Part shown: positions 39,828 through 49,176 of the stretch, piece by piece
Numbering within the stretch: position 1 is the first letter of the stretch
How the letters are laid out: the number at the start of each line of letters is the position of its first letter
From: Thiogranum sp.
GTDB taxonomy: Bacteria; Pseudomonadota; Gammaproteobacteria; DSM-19610
Assembly: GCA_030148915.1 (NCBI GenBank)
Contig: JASBSN010000090.1
Location: forward strand, 38,163-102,162
Length of the DNA: 64,000 bases
Reading direction: 5' to 3'
Notes under the pieces: generated by a model
Databases searched by the model: none
The model's input: the letters and a program-made list of their open reading frames with translations, nothing else
What the model was told of the DNA's origin: nothing
Position numbers and translations under genes: made by a program

Positions 39828-41306
39828 TCAGTAGGCGCCCGCGCGGGCATGGTCGAGCCGCCGGACAAAGTCACCCATGATAATGCGATAGAGCTCGTCA
39901 TCCAGGTAGGCGTCCTCGACGCCGCTGTCGATCGACGGGTTGTCGTTGATCTCGATCACCACCGCCCGTTGGCCGCTGATTTTCATGTCCACGCCGAACA
40001 GGCCGTCGCCGATCAGGCGTGCCGCGCGCGTGGCGATTTTACAGACTTCGCGCGGCACGTGCTGGATGCCGAGCGTCTCGGCGTTGCCGCTGCGGTATTT
40101 GCTCGCCGCGTGGTTATAAATTTGCCAGTGGCCGCGCGCCATATGGTATTTGCAGGCGTAGATGGGGCGGTGATTGAGGATGCCGATACGCCAGTCATAG
40201 TCGGTGGGCATGAACTCCTGCAGCAAAATGATGGCAGAGCGCTCAAACATGGCCGCCACGCCCAATTTGAGCTCTGCGGCGTTGCTGGCCTTCTCGACAC
40301 CGATGGAAAAGGAACCGTCGGGTATTTTCATAATCACCGGGAAGCCCATTTCCTCCTCGACCCGCGCATAGTCCACCGGCTCATCGCGAAGCAGTAAAAG
40401 GGTGATCGGTTGCGGAATATTGTGGGTATCCAGCAGCTCGTTGAGGAACACTTTGTTCGAGCAGCGCAAGATGGCCTCCGGCGCGTCGATGACCGTCAGG
40501 CCCTCATGCTCGGCGTGTTTGGCAAAGCGGTAGGTGTGATGATTGACGGCGGTGGTTTCGCGGATAAACAGTGCGTCGTACTCCGCCAGGCGGCCGAAAT
40601 CGTCCGGGGTGATCAGCTCGACGTCCAGCCCCAGCTTATTGCCGGCGCGGATGAACTTGTTCAGGGCGCTGCGGTTGCTCGGCGGCAGGGCTTCTGCGGG
40701 GTTGTGCAAAATGGCCAAGTCGTAGCGGTTGCGCCGACGCAGCCGCGGCCGTCGCCAGACGCGCTTGCAGAAGCCGTCCAGGCTGTCGCCGAACAGCGAC
40801 TGCTCGGCATTGTCGAGCGTCTGCAGGACGCCGAAGCGGACCGTCACCACTTTCCATTCCTGGCTGCCGGAAAGTTTCACCCGCAGAATCGGCGCACTAT
40901 AGCGCTCGAACAGCGTCCGGGCGAACGCCGCAAGTTCGGGTACGGCGCATTTGCCGAACACAATCAACAGATCCATGGTGTCACGATCGGTCATGCCCAG
41001 CTTGCGCAGATAGGATTCCACCGCCCGCTCCAGCTCGGTGTCAAACAGACGATAGTGGTCAATGTTGTGCAAGTCGTTGATGGTGCTGACCGAGGGAATG
41101 ACCTTTTCGCCCCGTGCCTCGCCGAGCAGCGAGCAATAGTAACCGGTGCCCAGGTATTCCAGGCCGCTGCACAGATTGATTATGTAGCCGGGTTTTTGCT
41201 CGGTTTGGCTCTGTTGCAGGTAGTCCTGAGCCGTGATGACATTTTCGCTGGGGTAGTACGGCGACCATGCCTCGGCATCATCGACGATGATGCGGAATTG
41301 TTTCAT
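39828..41306 (-). CDS. RimK-family ATP-grasp protein with RLAN-type N-terminal domain
   Basis: N-terminus MKQFRIIVDDAEAWSPYYPSENVITAQDYL...INLCSGLEYLGTGYYCSLLGEARGEKVIPSVSTINDL; ATP-grasp MGFPVIMKIPDGSFSIGVEKA, DGLFGVDMKISGQRAVVIEINDNPSIDSGVEDA. Confidence 0.88.
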   Translation of the reverse strand: MKQFRIIVDDAEAWSPYYPSENVITAQDYLQQSQTEQKPGYIINLCSGLEYLGTGYYCSLLGEARGEKVIPSVSTINDLHNIDHYRLFDTELERAVESYLRKLGMTDRDTMDLLIVFGKCAVPELAAFARTLFERYSAPILRVKLSGSQEWKVVTVRFGVLQTLDNAEQSLFGDSLDGFCKRVWRRPRLRRRNRYDLAILHNPAEALPPSNRSALNKFIRAGNKLGLDVELITPDDFGRLAEYDALFIRETTAVNHHTYRFAKHAEHEGLTVIDAPEAILRCSNKVFLNELLDTHNIPQPITLLLLRDEPVDYARVEEEMGFPVIMKIPDGSFSIGVEKASNAAELKLGVAAMFERSAIILLQEFMPTDYDWRIGILNHRPIYACKYHMARGHWQIYNHAASKYRSGNAETLGIQHVPREVCKIATRAARLIGDGLFGVDMKISGQRAVVIEINDNPSIDSGVEDAYLDDELYRIIMGDFVRRLDHARAGAY

Positions 41307-41534
41307 CGATTTCAGTGCGCCTCATGGGGATGCCGTCACTGCCTGTGACGGCGGCCAATGTCGCACCAAATATGACCTCAGGCAAGCAGTTTTGCCGGCA
41401 TGCGTAGCGGGGCGGGCACTATGTGCCAGAGATCCCTGGGGGCGGCGGCGAGCACCGATCCGACTTAAAATAACGCTTCCATATGGCCCGCCTCTAACGG
41501 CATTATGCAAAACCTCGACAGCCGCTTTTAAGCC

Positions 41535-42692
41535 ATGATCCGTACCGCCACCCTGGAAGACATTGATGCCCTGCTGGTTCTCGAGGCGCAGAGCTTCGAT
41601 GAAGATCGCATCAGCCGGCGACAGTTCCGTCATCTGCTCACCCGCGCCAACGCCGCCGTGCTGGTCGAAGAGCGCGCTGCGCAAGTGGTCGGTGACGTCG
41701 TGGTGTTGTTTTCGCGCGCCACGTCGGTGGCGCGCCTGTATTCACTTGCCGTCGCCCCGCAGATGCGCGGCCGGGGTGTGGCCAAGGACCTGATCCACGC
41801 CGCCGAACAGGTCGCCTGGAGCAATCATCGCGCCTACCTCCGTCTCGAGGTGCGCAAGGATAACGCTCGCGCGATCGCGCTGTATGAGCGCCTCGGCTTC
41901 CGCCGCTTTGGCGAGTGGACCGATTACTATGACGATCACGCCGACGCCTGGCGCTACGAAAAATCCCTGTCACCGGAACTGCGTCCCTCGCTGCGCAAGG
42001 TGGCGTGGTACGAGCAGAGTCTGGATTTCACCTGCGGTCCGGCCGCGCTGATGATGGCCATGGCTACGCTCGACCCGGGGCACAAGCCCAATCGCAAGCT
42101 CGAACTGCGCCTGTGGCGGGAAGCGACCACCGTCTTTATGACTGCCGGTCACGGCGGCTGCGGGCCTTACGGCCTGGCGCTGGCAGCGGCGCGCCGCGGT
42201 TTCGCCGTGCGCGTATACGTCAGCGGCAAGGGCGTCCATCTGGTGGACTCCGTGCGCAGCGAGGATAAAAAAGAGGTCATGCGCCTGGTGCAGGAGGATA
42301 TGCGCGACCAGTTGCGCGTGCTCGGCGTGCCGGTAGTTCACGCCGCCCTGTCCTTGGAGGCGATGGAGGCGCAATTCGCCGCCGGCGCGATCCCTCTGGT
42401 GCTGATTTCCTCCTGGCAGATCTATGCCGAGCGCTTTCCCCACTGGGTGGTGGTCAGCGGTTTCGACGCCAGTTTCGTTTATGTGAATGATCCTTACGTG
42501 GATTACGAAGAGGGCGAAACCAAGTTGGATTCCATTCACATGCCCATTGCCCGCGAACGCTTCGCGGCGATGACGCGCTACGGCAGGGTCAAACTACAAG
42601 CGGTGGTGATACTGTCGGCGGGCGCGGACGATGGTGGTGCCGCGGGCGCGACAGGGCGGGCCTCAATCGCCCGGGACCCGGAGAAACGATAA
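41535..42692 (+). CDS. GNAT acetyltransferase fused to C39-like peptidase domain
   Basis: GNAT RIATLEDIDALLVLE...LYSLAVAPQMRGRGVAKDLIHAAEQVAW...RLEVRKDNARAIALYERLGFRRFGEW; C39-like YEQSLDFTCGPAALMMAMATLDP and FPHWVVVSGFDASFVYVNDP. Confidence 0.88.
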   Translation: MIRTATLEDIDALLVLEAQSFDEDRISRRQFRHLLTRANAAVLVEERAAQVVGDVVVLFSRATSVARLYSLAVAPQMRGRGVAKDLIHAAEQVAWSNHRAYLRLEVRKDNARAIALYERLGFRRFGEWTDYYDDHADAWRYEKSLSPELRPSLRKVAWYEQSLDFTCGPAALMMAMATLDPGHKPNRKLELRLWREATTVFMTAGHGGCGPYGLALAAARRGFAVRVYVSGKGVHLVDSVRSEDKKEVMRLVQEDMRDQLRVLGVPVVHAALSLEAMEAQFAAGAIPLVLISSWQIYAERFPHWVVVSGFDASFVYVNDPYVDYEEGETKLDSIHMPIARERFAAMTRYGRVKLQAVVILSAGADDGGAAGATGRASIARDPEKR

Positions 42693-42810
42693 CAGGGCCT
42701 GCGATTTTAACGCGGCAGCGGCCAGCGACCCAGAGGATCTTCGGCACAGGCATGCCGTCGAGGCGCAAGCTGGGGCGCTGCGCAACGGTGTAAGCCTGCA
42801 GCGAGTGCGC

Positions 42811-43107
42811 CTATGACTCCTCGAGCTGCGTGATCGGCGCCTCGGTGAACAGATACTCCTTGAGCTCTTTGTCGAAGCGCGCGTCGCGCCGGCGAATCCA
42901 CTCCAGCACCATCGCCGCGTGCTCTTTTTCCTCATCCCGGTTGTGTTCCAGGATGGCCTTCAGCTCGGCGTCCTTGCAGGCGTCGACGCGCTGATTGTAC
43001 CAGTCGACCGCTTCCAGTTCTTCCATGAGCGAGACAACGGCGCGGTGAAAATCACGGGTTTCGTCGCTCAGTTCGTTTATGGGTTCGTGGTAGCCTTCAT
43101 TGCTCAT
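42811..43107 (-). CDS. Ferritin-like protein, encapsulated-ferritin (EncFtn) type
   Basis: 98 aa MSNEGYHEPINELSDETRDFHRAVVSLMEELEAVDWYNQRVDACKDAELKAILEHNRDEEKEHAAMVLEWIRRRDARFDKELKEYLFTEAPITQLEES; EELEAVDWYxQRVDA and HNRDEEKEHAAM are EncFtn hallmark segments. Confidence 0.85.
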   Translation of the reverse strand: MSNEGYHEPINELSDETRDFHRAVVSLMEELEAVDWYNQRVDACKDAELKAILEHNRDEEKEHAAMVLEWIRRRDARFDKELKEYLFTEAPITQLEES

Positions 43108-43431
43108 TGTGGTATGCCTTCTCCAAAAAATTTCCATCATGCAGGAGACGCCGATTATACAGACATTGAGGTGATTGCAGAAAGCCGCCGGCCGTTTGGC
43201 GGCGATGACTTTCGGCGCCGTGCCGGTAGCGGTGGTTTTCGAGCTCGGCATCCGGCATAGTCCTGCCAGTGCGGTTCGGGCTGCACGGCCGGCGAGTCCC
43301 CGGGGTTGGAGAACCTTTGGCCGGCTCGGTGCTCTAACAGCCATTACCGGGATAGCGATACACTCTGCCGGCCAGCTTTGCCGGGGCCGAGTTCGGCGCC
43401 TCTGCGTCATCGCCAAAGTCATGGGTACAAA

Positions 43432-44964
43432 ATGAACGGAGCATCAGCGCTAAGCACACCCGAGTACGCGCAGTTCATCCTTTTCGGTGCCATGGGCGAT
43501 CTGGCCTGGCGGCTGATCGGCCCGGCGCTGTTTAACCTGTATCTGGATAAGCAGCTGCCGCCGCGGTTCTCGTTAATTGGCGTGGATCGTGAAATCAGCG
43601 CCGAGACGCTGCGCGAACGCTGGCGCGATGGTGTCATGCAGTTCTCGCGCCAGGGCACCCCCGGGGACGATGACTGGCGCGACTTCGCCAGCCGGCTGGA
43701 TGCTCACAGCATGGATCTGGGCGACGCCCCCCAATACAGTGCGCTGAAGACACGCCTGGACAGCGCTCGGGATAAAGCCGATGCACGGGTGTTCTACCTG
43801 GCGATTCCGCCGGGTCTGTTCGGCGCGGTGGCCGACGGTCTGGCCGGCGCCGGACTGCACCGCGGCCGGGAGCGTACGCGTATCGTGGTGGAGAAGCCGC
43901 TCGGTGACAGTCTGGCGGCCTTTCGTGCCATTGATCGCAGTCTGCGCGCGCACTTTGAAGAAACGCAAATCTACCGCATGGATCATTTCCTGGGCAAGGA
44001 GACGGTGCAGAACATACTGGCGATGCGCTTCGCCAACCCGATCTTCGAACCGGTCTGGAACCGGCGCTATATCGATCATGTCGCAATCACTGTGGCGGAG
44101 AGCATCGGTGTCGGTCATCGCGCCGGGTACTATGAACATGCGGGGGCGCTGCGCGATATGGTGCAGAATCACCTGCTGCAGATCATGTGCCTGGTGGCGA
44201 TGGAGCCGCCGGTGCTCTACGACGCCGATGATATCCGCAACAAAAAACTCGATGTGCTGCGCGCCTGTCGACGCATCCCCGCCGATAATATCCGCGCCTA
44301 CGCGGTGCGGGGGCAATATGCCGATGGCTGGATCGAAGGCGTGGCGGTGCCCGGTTATCGTCGGGAGCCGGGCATCGACCCGCAGTCCAACGTCGAAACC
44401 TACGCCGCGGTCAAGCTACTGGTGGACAACTGGCGCTGGCAGGACGTGCCGTTTTATCTGCGGACCGGCAAGCGCATGGCGGCGGCCGTCTCGGAGATAT
44501 CCATTCGCTTTCGCGACATCCCGCATAACGCCTTCCCGGCCAACACCGGGCTGAACTCACAGCCGGTGCGACTGGTGATCCAAATCCAGCCGCAAGAGGG
44601 CATCATTTTAAAATTCATGGCCAAGGAACCCGGCAGCCCCCTGCGTCTGCGACCGGTGGACATGCGTTTCAGCTATTGCGAGGCATTCAAAAAAGCCAGC
44701 CCAGGGGCGTATGAAACGTTACTGCGCGACCTGCTGGCGGGGGATGCTACCTTGTTCATGCGCAGCGATCAGGTTGAGGCCGCCTGGTCGCTGCTGATGC
44801 CGGTATTGGACGCCTGGGCGGCCAATCCGGCGCCCGACTTCGCCAATTATCCGGCCGGTACCTGGGGGCCCGAAGCGGCCGAGCGCCTGGTGGCGCGCGA
44901 CGGGCGCGCCTGGCTGACACCGAGCCCCACGCGTCGCGATGACAGGGATGAGGGGTGTGACTGA
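43432..44964 (+). CDS. zwf: Glucose-6-phosphate dehydrogenase
   Basis: LFGAMGDLAWRLIGPALFNLYLDKQLPPRFSLIGVDR; RMDHFLGKETVQNILAMRFANPIFEPVWNRRYIDHVAITVAESIGVGHRAGYYE. Confidence 0.93.
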   Translation: MNGASALSTPEYAQFILFGAMGDLAWRLIGPALFNLYLDKQLPPRFSLIGVDREISAETLRERWRDGVMQFSRQGTPGDDDWRDFASRLDAHSMDLGDAPQYSALKTRLDSARDKADARVFYLAIPPGLFGAVADGLAGAGLHRGRERTRIVVEKPLGDSLAAFRAIDRSLRAHFEETQIYRMDHFLGKETVQNILAMRFANPIFEPVWNRRYIDHVAITVAESIGVGHRAGYYEHAGALRDMVQNHLLQIMCLVAMEPPVLYDADDIRNKKLDVLRACRRIPADNIRAYAVRGQYADGWIEGVAVPGYRREPGIDPQSNVETYAAVKLLVDNWRWQDVPFYLRTGKRMAAAVSEISIRFRDIPHNAFPANTGLNSQPVRLVIQIQPQEGIILKFMAKEPGSPLRLRPVDMRFSYCEAFKKASPGAYETLLRDLLAGDATLFMRSDQVEAAWSLLMPVLDAWAANPAPDFANYPAGTWGPEAAERLVARDGRAWLTPSPTRRDDRDEGCD

Positions 44965-47323
44965 CAGCGACGGCTTTAGCGCCGACCAGGCTCCCGGCTC
45001 GCCCGGTATGGCGCCGAACTGGTGTAACGGCGCCAAGCAGATGGTCGGCACCACCCTCGGTCCGGCCCGTGTCTGGTTCACCGTCGGGCAAGGCATTCTC
45101 AACGAAATTTACTACCCGCGCGTGGATATACCTCAGGTGCGCGATCTCGGTATTATTGTCGCCGACGGCCGGGGGTTCTGGCAGGAAGTCAAACGCCTTG
45201 GCGACTGTCGCGTGACCTGTGCCGGTGCCGGCATTCCCGCCGTGACGGTGGTGCATCGTCATCCGCGTTTCACCCTCACCCAGCGTCTGGTTCCGGAACC
45301 GAACCGCGATGTGATGCTGATGGAAATCACGCTGGAAGGCGACGATGCGTTGCGCCCCTATGTGCTGCTGGCACCGCACCTTGGTGGCACCGGCCGCCAG
45401 AATCAGGCCGAAGCCGGGCGCTACCGCACGCGGCGCGTGCTGTGGGCCGAGCAGGGGCCGTTCGGTTTGGCGCTGGCGGCCGTTGATACCCAGCAGCAGG
45501 ATGTCCTGGGGCCCTGTAGCGCCGGCTATTCGGGGGCCTCTGACGGTTGGCAGGATTTCAACCGCAACGGCTGTATGCAGGAACGTTACCGCTGCGCGGG
45601 CCCCGGCAATGTGGCGCTGACCGGCGCTCTGCCACGTCGTGCGGTCGTTGCCCTGGGTTTCGGCAACAGCCGCGAGGCCGCGGCGACGCTGGCGGTATCG
45701 GCGTTGCTGCACCCCTTTGAGCTGATCTGGCAACAGCAAATCGAGCACTGGCAGGCTTGGCATGAACGCTGTCGACTGCCAGGGCCGAACCCGGTGAGCC
45801 TTGCCGGGCCGCTTGACGACCTGGTCAAAACCAGCGCCATGGTGTTGCGCGTGCACCATGACCAGACTTTTCGTGGCGCGCTGATCGCCAGTCTCAGCGT
45901 GCCCTGGGGGGAAACCTCCGAGGAGCGTCCCGGCTACCACCTGGTCTGGCCCCGCGATCTGGTCGAATGCGCGCAGGCCCTGCTGGCGCTGGGCTCAGAG
46001 ATCGAGGCCCGCGAGATCCTGCGCTATCTGCTGGCCACACAGCTGGAGGATGGCAGCTGGTACCAGAACCAATGGCTGGGTGGTAAACCCTACTGGACCG
46101 GTGTGCAGCTCGACCAGGTGGCTTTCCCCGTGCTGCTGGCGGGCATCCTGGCCGAGCGCGGCGCGCTGGACGGCATCGAGGTGGGGCGCATGGTGCAGCG
46201 GGCGTTGGGCTTTATCGCCGCCAATGGTCCGGTCAGTCCGCAGGACCGCTGGGAGGAGAACAGCGGGGTGAGCACCTTTACCATGGCGGTGTGTATCGCC
46301 GCGCTGGTATCGGGGGCGCCGTTTCTCGGCGCCGCCGAGGAGGCTTTTGCCCTGGAACTGGCCGATTACTGGAACGCGCGCCTGGACGCCTGGACCGCGG
46401 TCTGCGATACCGCTTTCGCCGAGGCCGGGGGTGTCCACAGCTATTACCTGCGCATCATGCCCAGCGCGGCGTTGCTCGATCCCTCGGTACTGACCAGCGT
46501 CATGCCGATCAAAAATCGTCAGCTCGACCCCGGTCTGCTCCCGAGCGAACAGGTCGGCGTGGATTTTCTGCAACTGGTGCGTTACGGCCTGCGTGAGCCC
46601 GACGACCCTTTGGTGCGCGATACGTTGAAGCTGGTGGACCGCCAATTGCGGGTCGAGCTGGCGCAGGGGTCGGCCTGGTACCGTTACACCGGCGACGGCT
46701 ACGGTGAGCACGCCGATGGCCGTCCCTACGACGGCACCGGTCGCGGTCGTCTCTGGCCGTTACTGACCGGCGAGCGCGGCCATTATGAATTGGTGCGCGG
46801 CGCAGACGCCCTCCCTTACCTGCAAGCGATGGCCGCCATGGCGGGGCAAACTGGCATGCTCCCGGAACAGGTGTGGGACACCGATGATATTGCCGCGCGC
46901 GGCCTGCGGCGCGGACGCGCCACCGGTTCGGCCATGCCGCTGGCCTGGGCGCACGCCGAGTACATCAAGCTGGCCTGTTCCATTGCCGAAGGGCGCCCTG
47001 TCGATCGGCCGCAAGCGCTCTGGGTTCGCTACCGCGGCCAGCGCCCCCAGGCGCACCTCTGGTACTGGTCTCCCGCGGCCCCGCTGCGGGCCTTGGCGCG
47101 CGGCGCGCGCCTGGGCGTGTGCCTGCCCGCGCCGGCCACCGTGCTGTGGCGCTGTGACGGCGGTCCCGAGCGCTCGCTCGCCACCCACCCGCTGGCGCTC
47201 GGTGTGCACATCGCCCGCCTGCCCGCCGCCGAGGCGCACGCCCGGCGTATCGAATTCAGGCTCCAGGGTTACGCTCGCGCCGATACCCTGTATGCTGTGC
47301 AGATTGCTGCCGACTCCGGGTGA
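44951..47323 (+). CDS. Glycoside hydrolase family 15 glucoamylase-type enzyme
   Basis: APNWCNGAKQMVGTTLGPARVWFTVGQGILNEIYYPRVDIPQVRDLGIIVADG; GYHLVWPRDLVECAQALLALG; DRWEENSGVSTFTMAVCIAALV. The exact start is uncertain. Confidence 0.9.
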   Translation, partial: RGVTDSDGFSADQAPGSPGMAPNWCNGAKQMVGTTLGPARVWFTVGQGILNEIYYPRVDIPQVRDLGIIVADGRGFWQEVKRLGDCRVTCAGAGIPAVTVVHRHPRFTLTQRLVPEPNRDVMLMEITLEGDDALRPYVLLAPHLGGTGRQNQAEAGRYRTRRVLWAEQGPFGLALAAVDTQQQDVLGPCSAGYSGASDGWQDFNRNGCMQERYRCAGPGNVALTGALPRRAVVALGFGNSREAAATLAVSALLHPFELIWQQQIEHWQAWHERCRLPGPNPVSLAGPLDDLVKTSAMVLRVHHDQTFRGALIASLSVPWGETSEERPGYHLVWPRDLVECAQALLALGSEIEAREILRYLLATQLEDGSWYQNQWLGGKPYWTGVQLDQVAFPVLLAGILAERGALDGIEVGRMVQRALGFIAANGPVSPQDRWEENSGVSTFTMAVCIAALVSGAPFLGAAEEAFALELADYWNARLDAWTAVCDTAFAEAGGVHSYYLRIMPSAALLDPSVLTSVMPIKNRQLDPGLLPSEQVGVDFLQLVRYGLREPDDPLVRDTLKLVDRQLRVELAQGSAWYRYTGDGYGEHADGRPYDGTGRGRLWPLLTGERGHYELVRGADALPYLQAMAAMAGQTGMLPEQVWDTDDIAARGLRRGRATGSAMPLAWAHAEYIKLACSIAEGRPVDRPQALWVRYRGQRPQAHLWYWSPAAPLRALARGARLGVCLPAPATVLWRCDGGPERSLATHPLALGVHIARLPAAEAHARRIEFRLQGYARADTLYAVQIAADSG

Positions 47324-47435
47324 GGACGCTGTTGAACAATCTGCCCGTCAAGACTATTGAACGCATGAAAACTCCGCAATATCAGTGCCAGCGCGCCAGG
47401 CCTGACGATCCGATCAACACCCCCTTGCAGGCCTC

Positions 47436-47900
47436 ATGAAGCGGCGTGAACCGCCCCGCGATAGCGACGCGCTGCCGGTCGTCGGCTGGCGCGAGTGGGT
47501 GAGTCTGCCCGGCCTGGGTATCGAACGTATCAAAGCGAAAACCGATACCGGTGCCAGAACCTCCGCGCTACATGCGTTTTATGTCGAGCCCTTTCAGCGC
47601 CAGGGGGTCGACTGGATACGCTTCCGTATCCATCCGGTGCAGCGGCACAACGACACAGTGGTGGAATGCGAGGCGCCGGTACACGATCGCCGCGTGGTGA
47701 CCGATTCCGGGGGGCACAGCGAAGAGCGCTATGTCATCTCCACACCGGTGCGGTTGGCCGAGCGCGAGTGGCCGATCGAACTGACGCTCACCAACCGCGA
47801 CACCATGCGCTTTCGCATGCTGATGGGCCGCGTCGCGCTGCGCGGCCGCTTTCTGGTCGATCCCTCCGCGTCTTATCTCATCGGCAAAGGCCAGCGCTAG
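47436..47900 (+). CDS. RimK-associated retropepsin-like protease (annotated 'ATP-dependent zinc protease', RimB-like)
   Basis: [38 protein letters not shown] (DTGA active-site motif); [27 protein letters not shown]. Confidence 0.88.
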   Translation: MKRREPPRDSDALPVVGWREWVSLPGLGIERIKAKTDTGARTSALHAFYVEPFQRQGVDWIRFRIHPVQRHNDTVVECEAPVHDRRVVTDSGGHSEERYVISTPVRLAEREWPIELTLTNRDTMRFRMLMGRVALRGRFLVDPSASYLIGKGQR

Positions 47901-48174
47901 AGCGGGATTCGGCGCCTTGCCGGCTCTTGCACGCGTTGGCTGAGCGGGAACTTTAGCGCCCCACGCACCTCTATGTTTGTGTTCTCACCCGTGCGACTGT
48001 AGACAAAGCGCTGTGCCCCAGGTGTATGAGAATAGTGGCTGTCAGGACGCCGTAAACGGCCCCGCCGCACGCCCTTTTCGCTAGCGGTTTTGCCTGAGCC
48101 GCATTCATGCACACAGCGCTTTACGACGTTTTAACATTTATCAGGAAAACTTTTCTGCGGCCCTAGGATTCATC

Positions 48175-49176
48175 ATGACATCATCGTTAAGCTCCCCTGA
48201 CGCCGCTCCCCCGGCATCGGCCCACGCCGCCATGCAGCGCTTGCGCGACTACCTCGAAGCAGAAATCATCGGTCAGCAGGCGTTGGTCGGACGGCTGTTG
48301 ATGGCCTTGCTGGCCGGAGGGCATGTGTTGGTCGAAGGTGCGCCCGGCCTGGCCAAGACACGTGCCGTCAAGACTCTGGCCGCGGGGTTGGACGCCGAGT
48401 TTCACCGCATCCAATTCACCCCCGACCTGCTGCCGGCGGATCTTACCGGCGGCGACGTGTTTCACCCTGAAGACGCCAGCTTCCGATTTCAGCCGGGTCC
48501 GATTTTTCACAACCTGCTGCTGGCCGACGAAATCAACCGCGCGCCGGCCAAAGTCCAGTCGGCGCTGCTGGAGGCGATGGGCGAGGGCCAGGTTACCGTG
48601 GGCGCTCACAGCTACGCCCTGCCCGAGTTGTTTCTGGTCATGGCGACCCAGAATCCCATCGAACAGGAGGGCACTTATCCGTTGCCGGAGGCGCAGCTGG
48701 ATCGCTTCCTGTTCCATGTGCGCGTGGACTACCCCTCGCGCGAGGCCAGCCGTCGGATACTTCGGCTGGTGCGCAGCGAGAGCCTGAGCGGGGTGGCGGA
48801 CAATCGCGTGGAACAACTCTCGCAGGCGGATGTATTCACCGCTCGCCGGGAAACTCTGCGCCTGCACCTGGCCGAGACGGTGGAGGACTATCTGGTCGAG
48901 TTGGTCGAGGCCAGCCGCGCGCCGGGTGCTTATTCGGCGGAGCTTGCCGACTGGGTGCGCTGGGGCGCCAGCCCACGCGGCGCCATCGGTCTGGAGCGCG
49001 GTGCCCGCGCGCACGCCTGGCTATCCGGGCGTGATTTTGTCACCCCCGAGGACGTCCAGGCGATTGCCGCCGATGTTCTGCGTCACCGCATTCTACTCAA
49101 CTATGAAGCCGAGGCGGAGGGTATCAGCACCCAGCGCTTCATCGAGGAGCTGCTGGCTCGTGTCCCGGCGCCATGA
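48175..49176 (+). CDS. MoxR family AAA+ ATPase
   Basis: LLAGGHVLVEGAPGLAKTRAVKTLA; RIQFTPDLLPADLTGGDVF; LLADEINRAPAKVQSALLEAMGEGQVTV; MATQNPIEQEGTYPLPEAQLDRFLF. Confidence 0.95.
   Translation: MTSSLSSPDAAPPASAHAAMQRLRDYLEAEIIGQQALVGRLLMALLAGGHVLVEGAPGLAKTRAVKTLAAGLDAEFHRIQFTPDLLPADLTGGDVFHPEDASFRFQPGPIFHNLLLADEINRAPAKVQSALLEAMGEGQVTVGAHSYALPELFLVMATQNPIEQEGTYPLPEAQLDRFLFHVRVDYPSREASRRILRLVRSESLSGVADNRVEQLSQADVFTARRETLRLHLAETVEDYLVELVEASRAPGAYSAELADWVRWGASPRGAIGLERGARAHAWLSGRDFVTPEDVQAIAADVLRHRILLNYEAEAEGISTQRFIEELLARVPAP

Noticed and set aside
41307-43431. Search for an encapsulin shell gene near the EncFtn-like gene
   Set aside because: Flanking ORFs are GNAT-C39 and zwf; no HK97-fold-like ORF of about 260-300 aa was found anywhere in the window.
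44756-45940. 394-aa minus-strand ORF over zwf/GH15
   Set aside because: Antisense shadow of conserved GH15 N-terminus.
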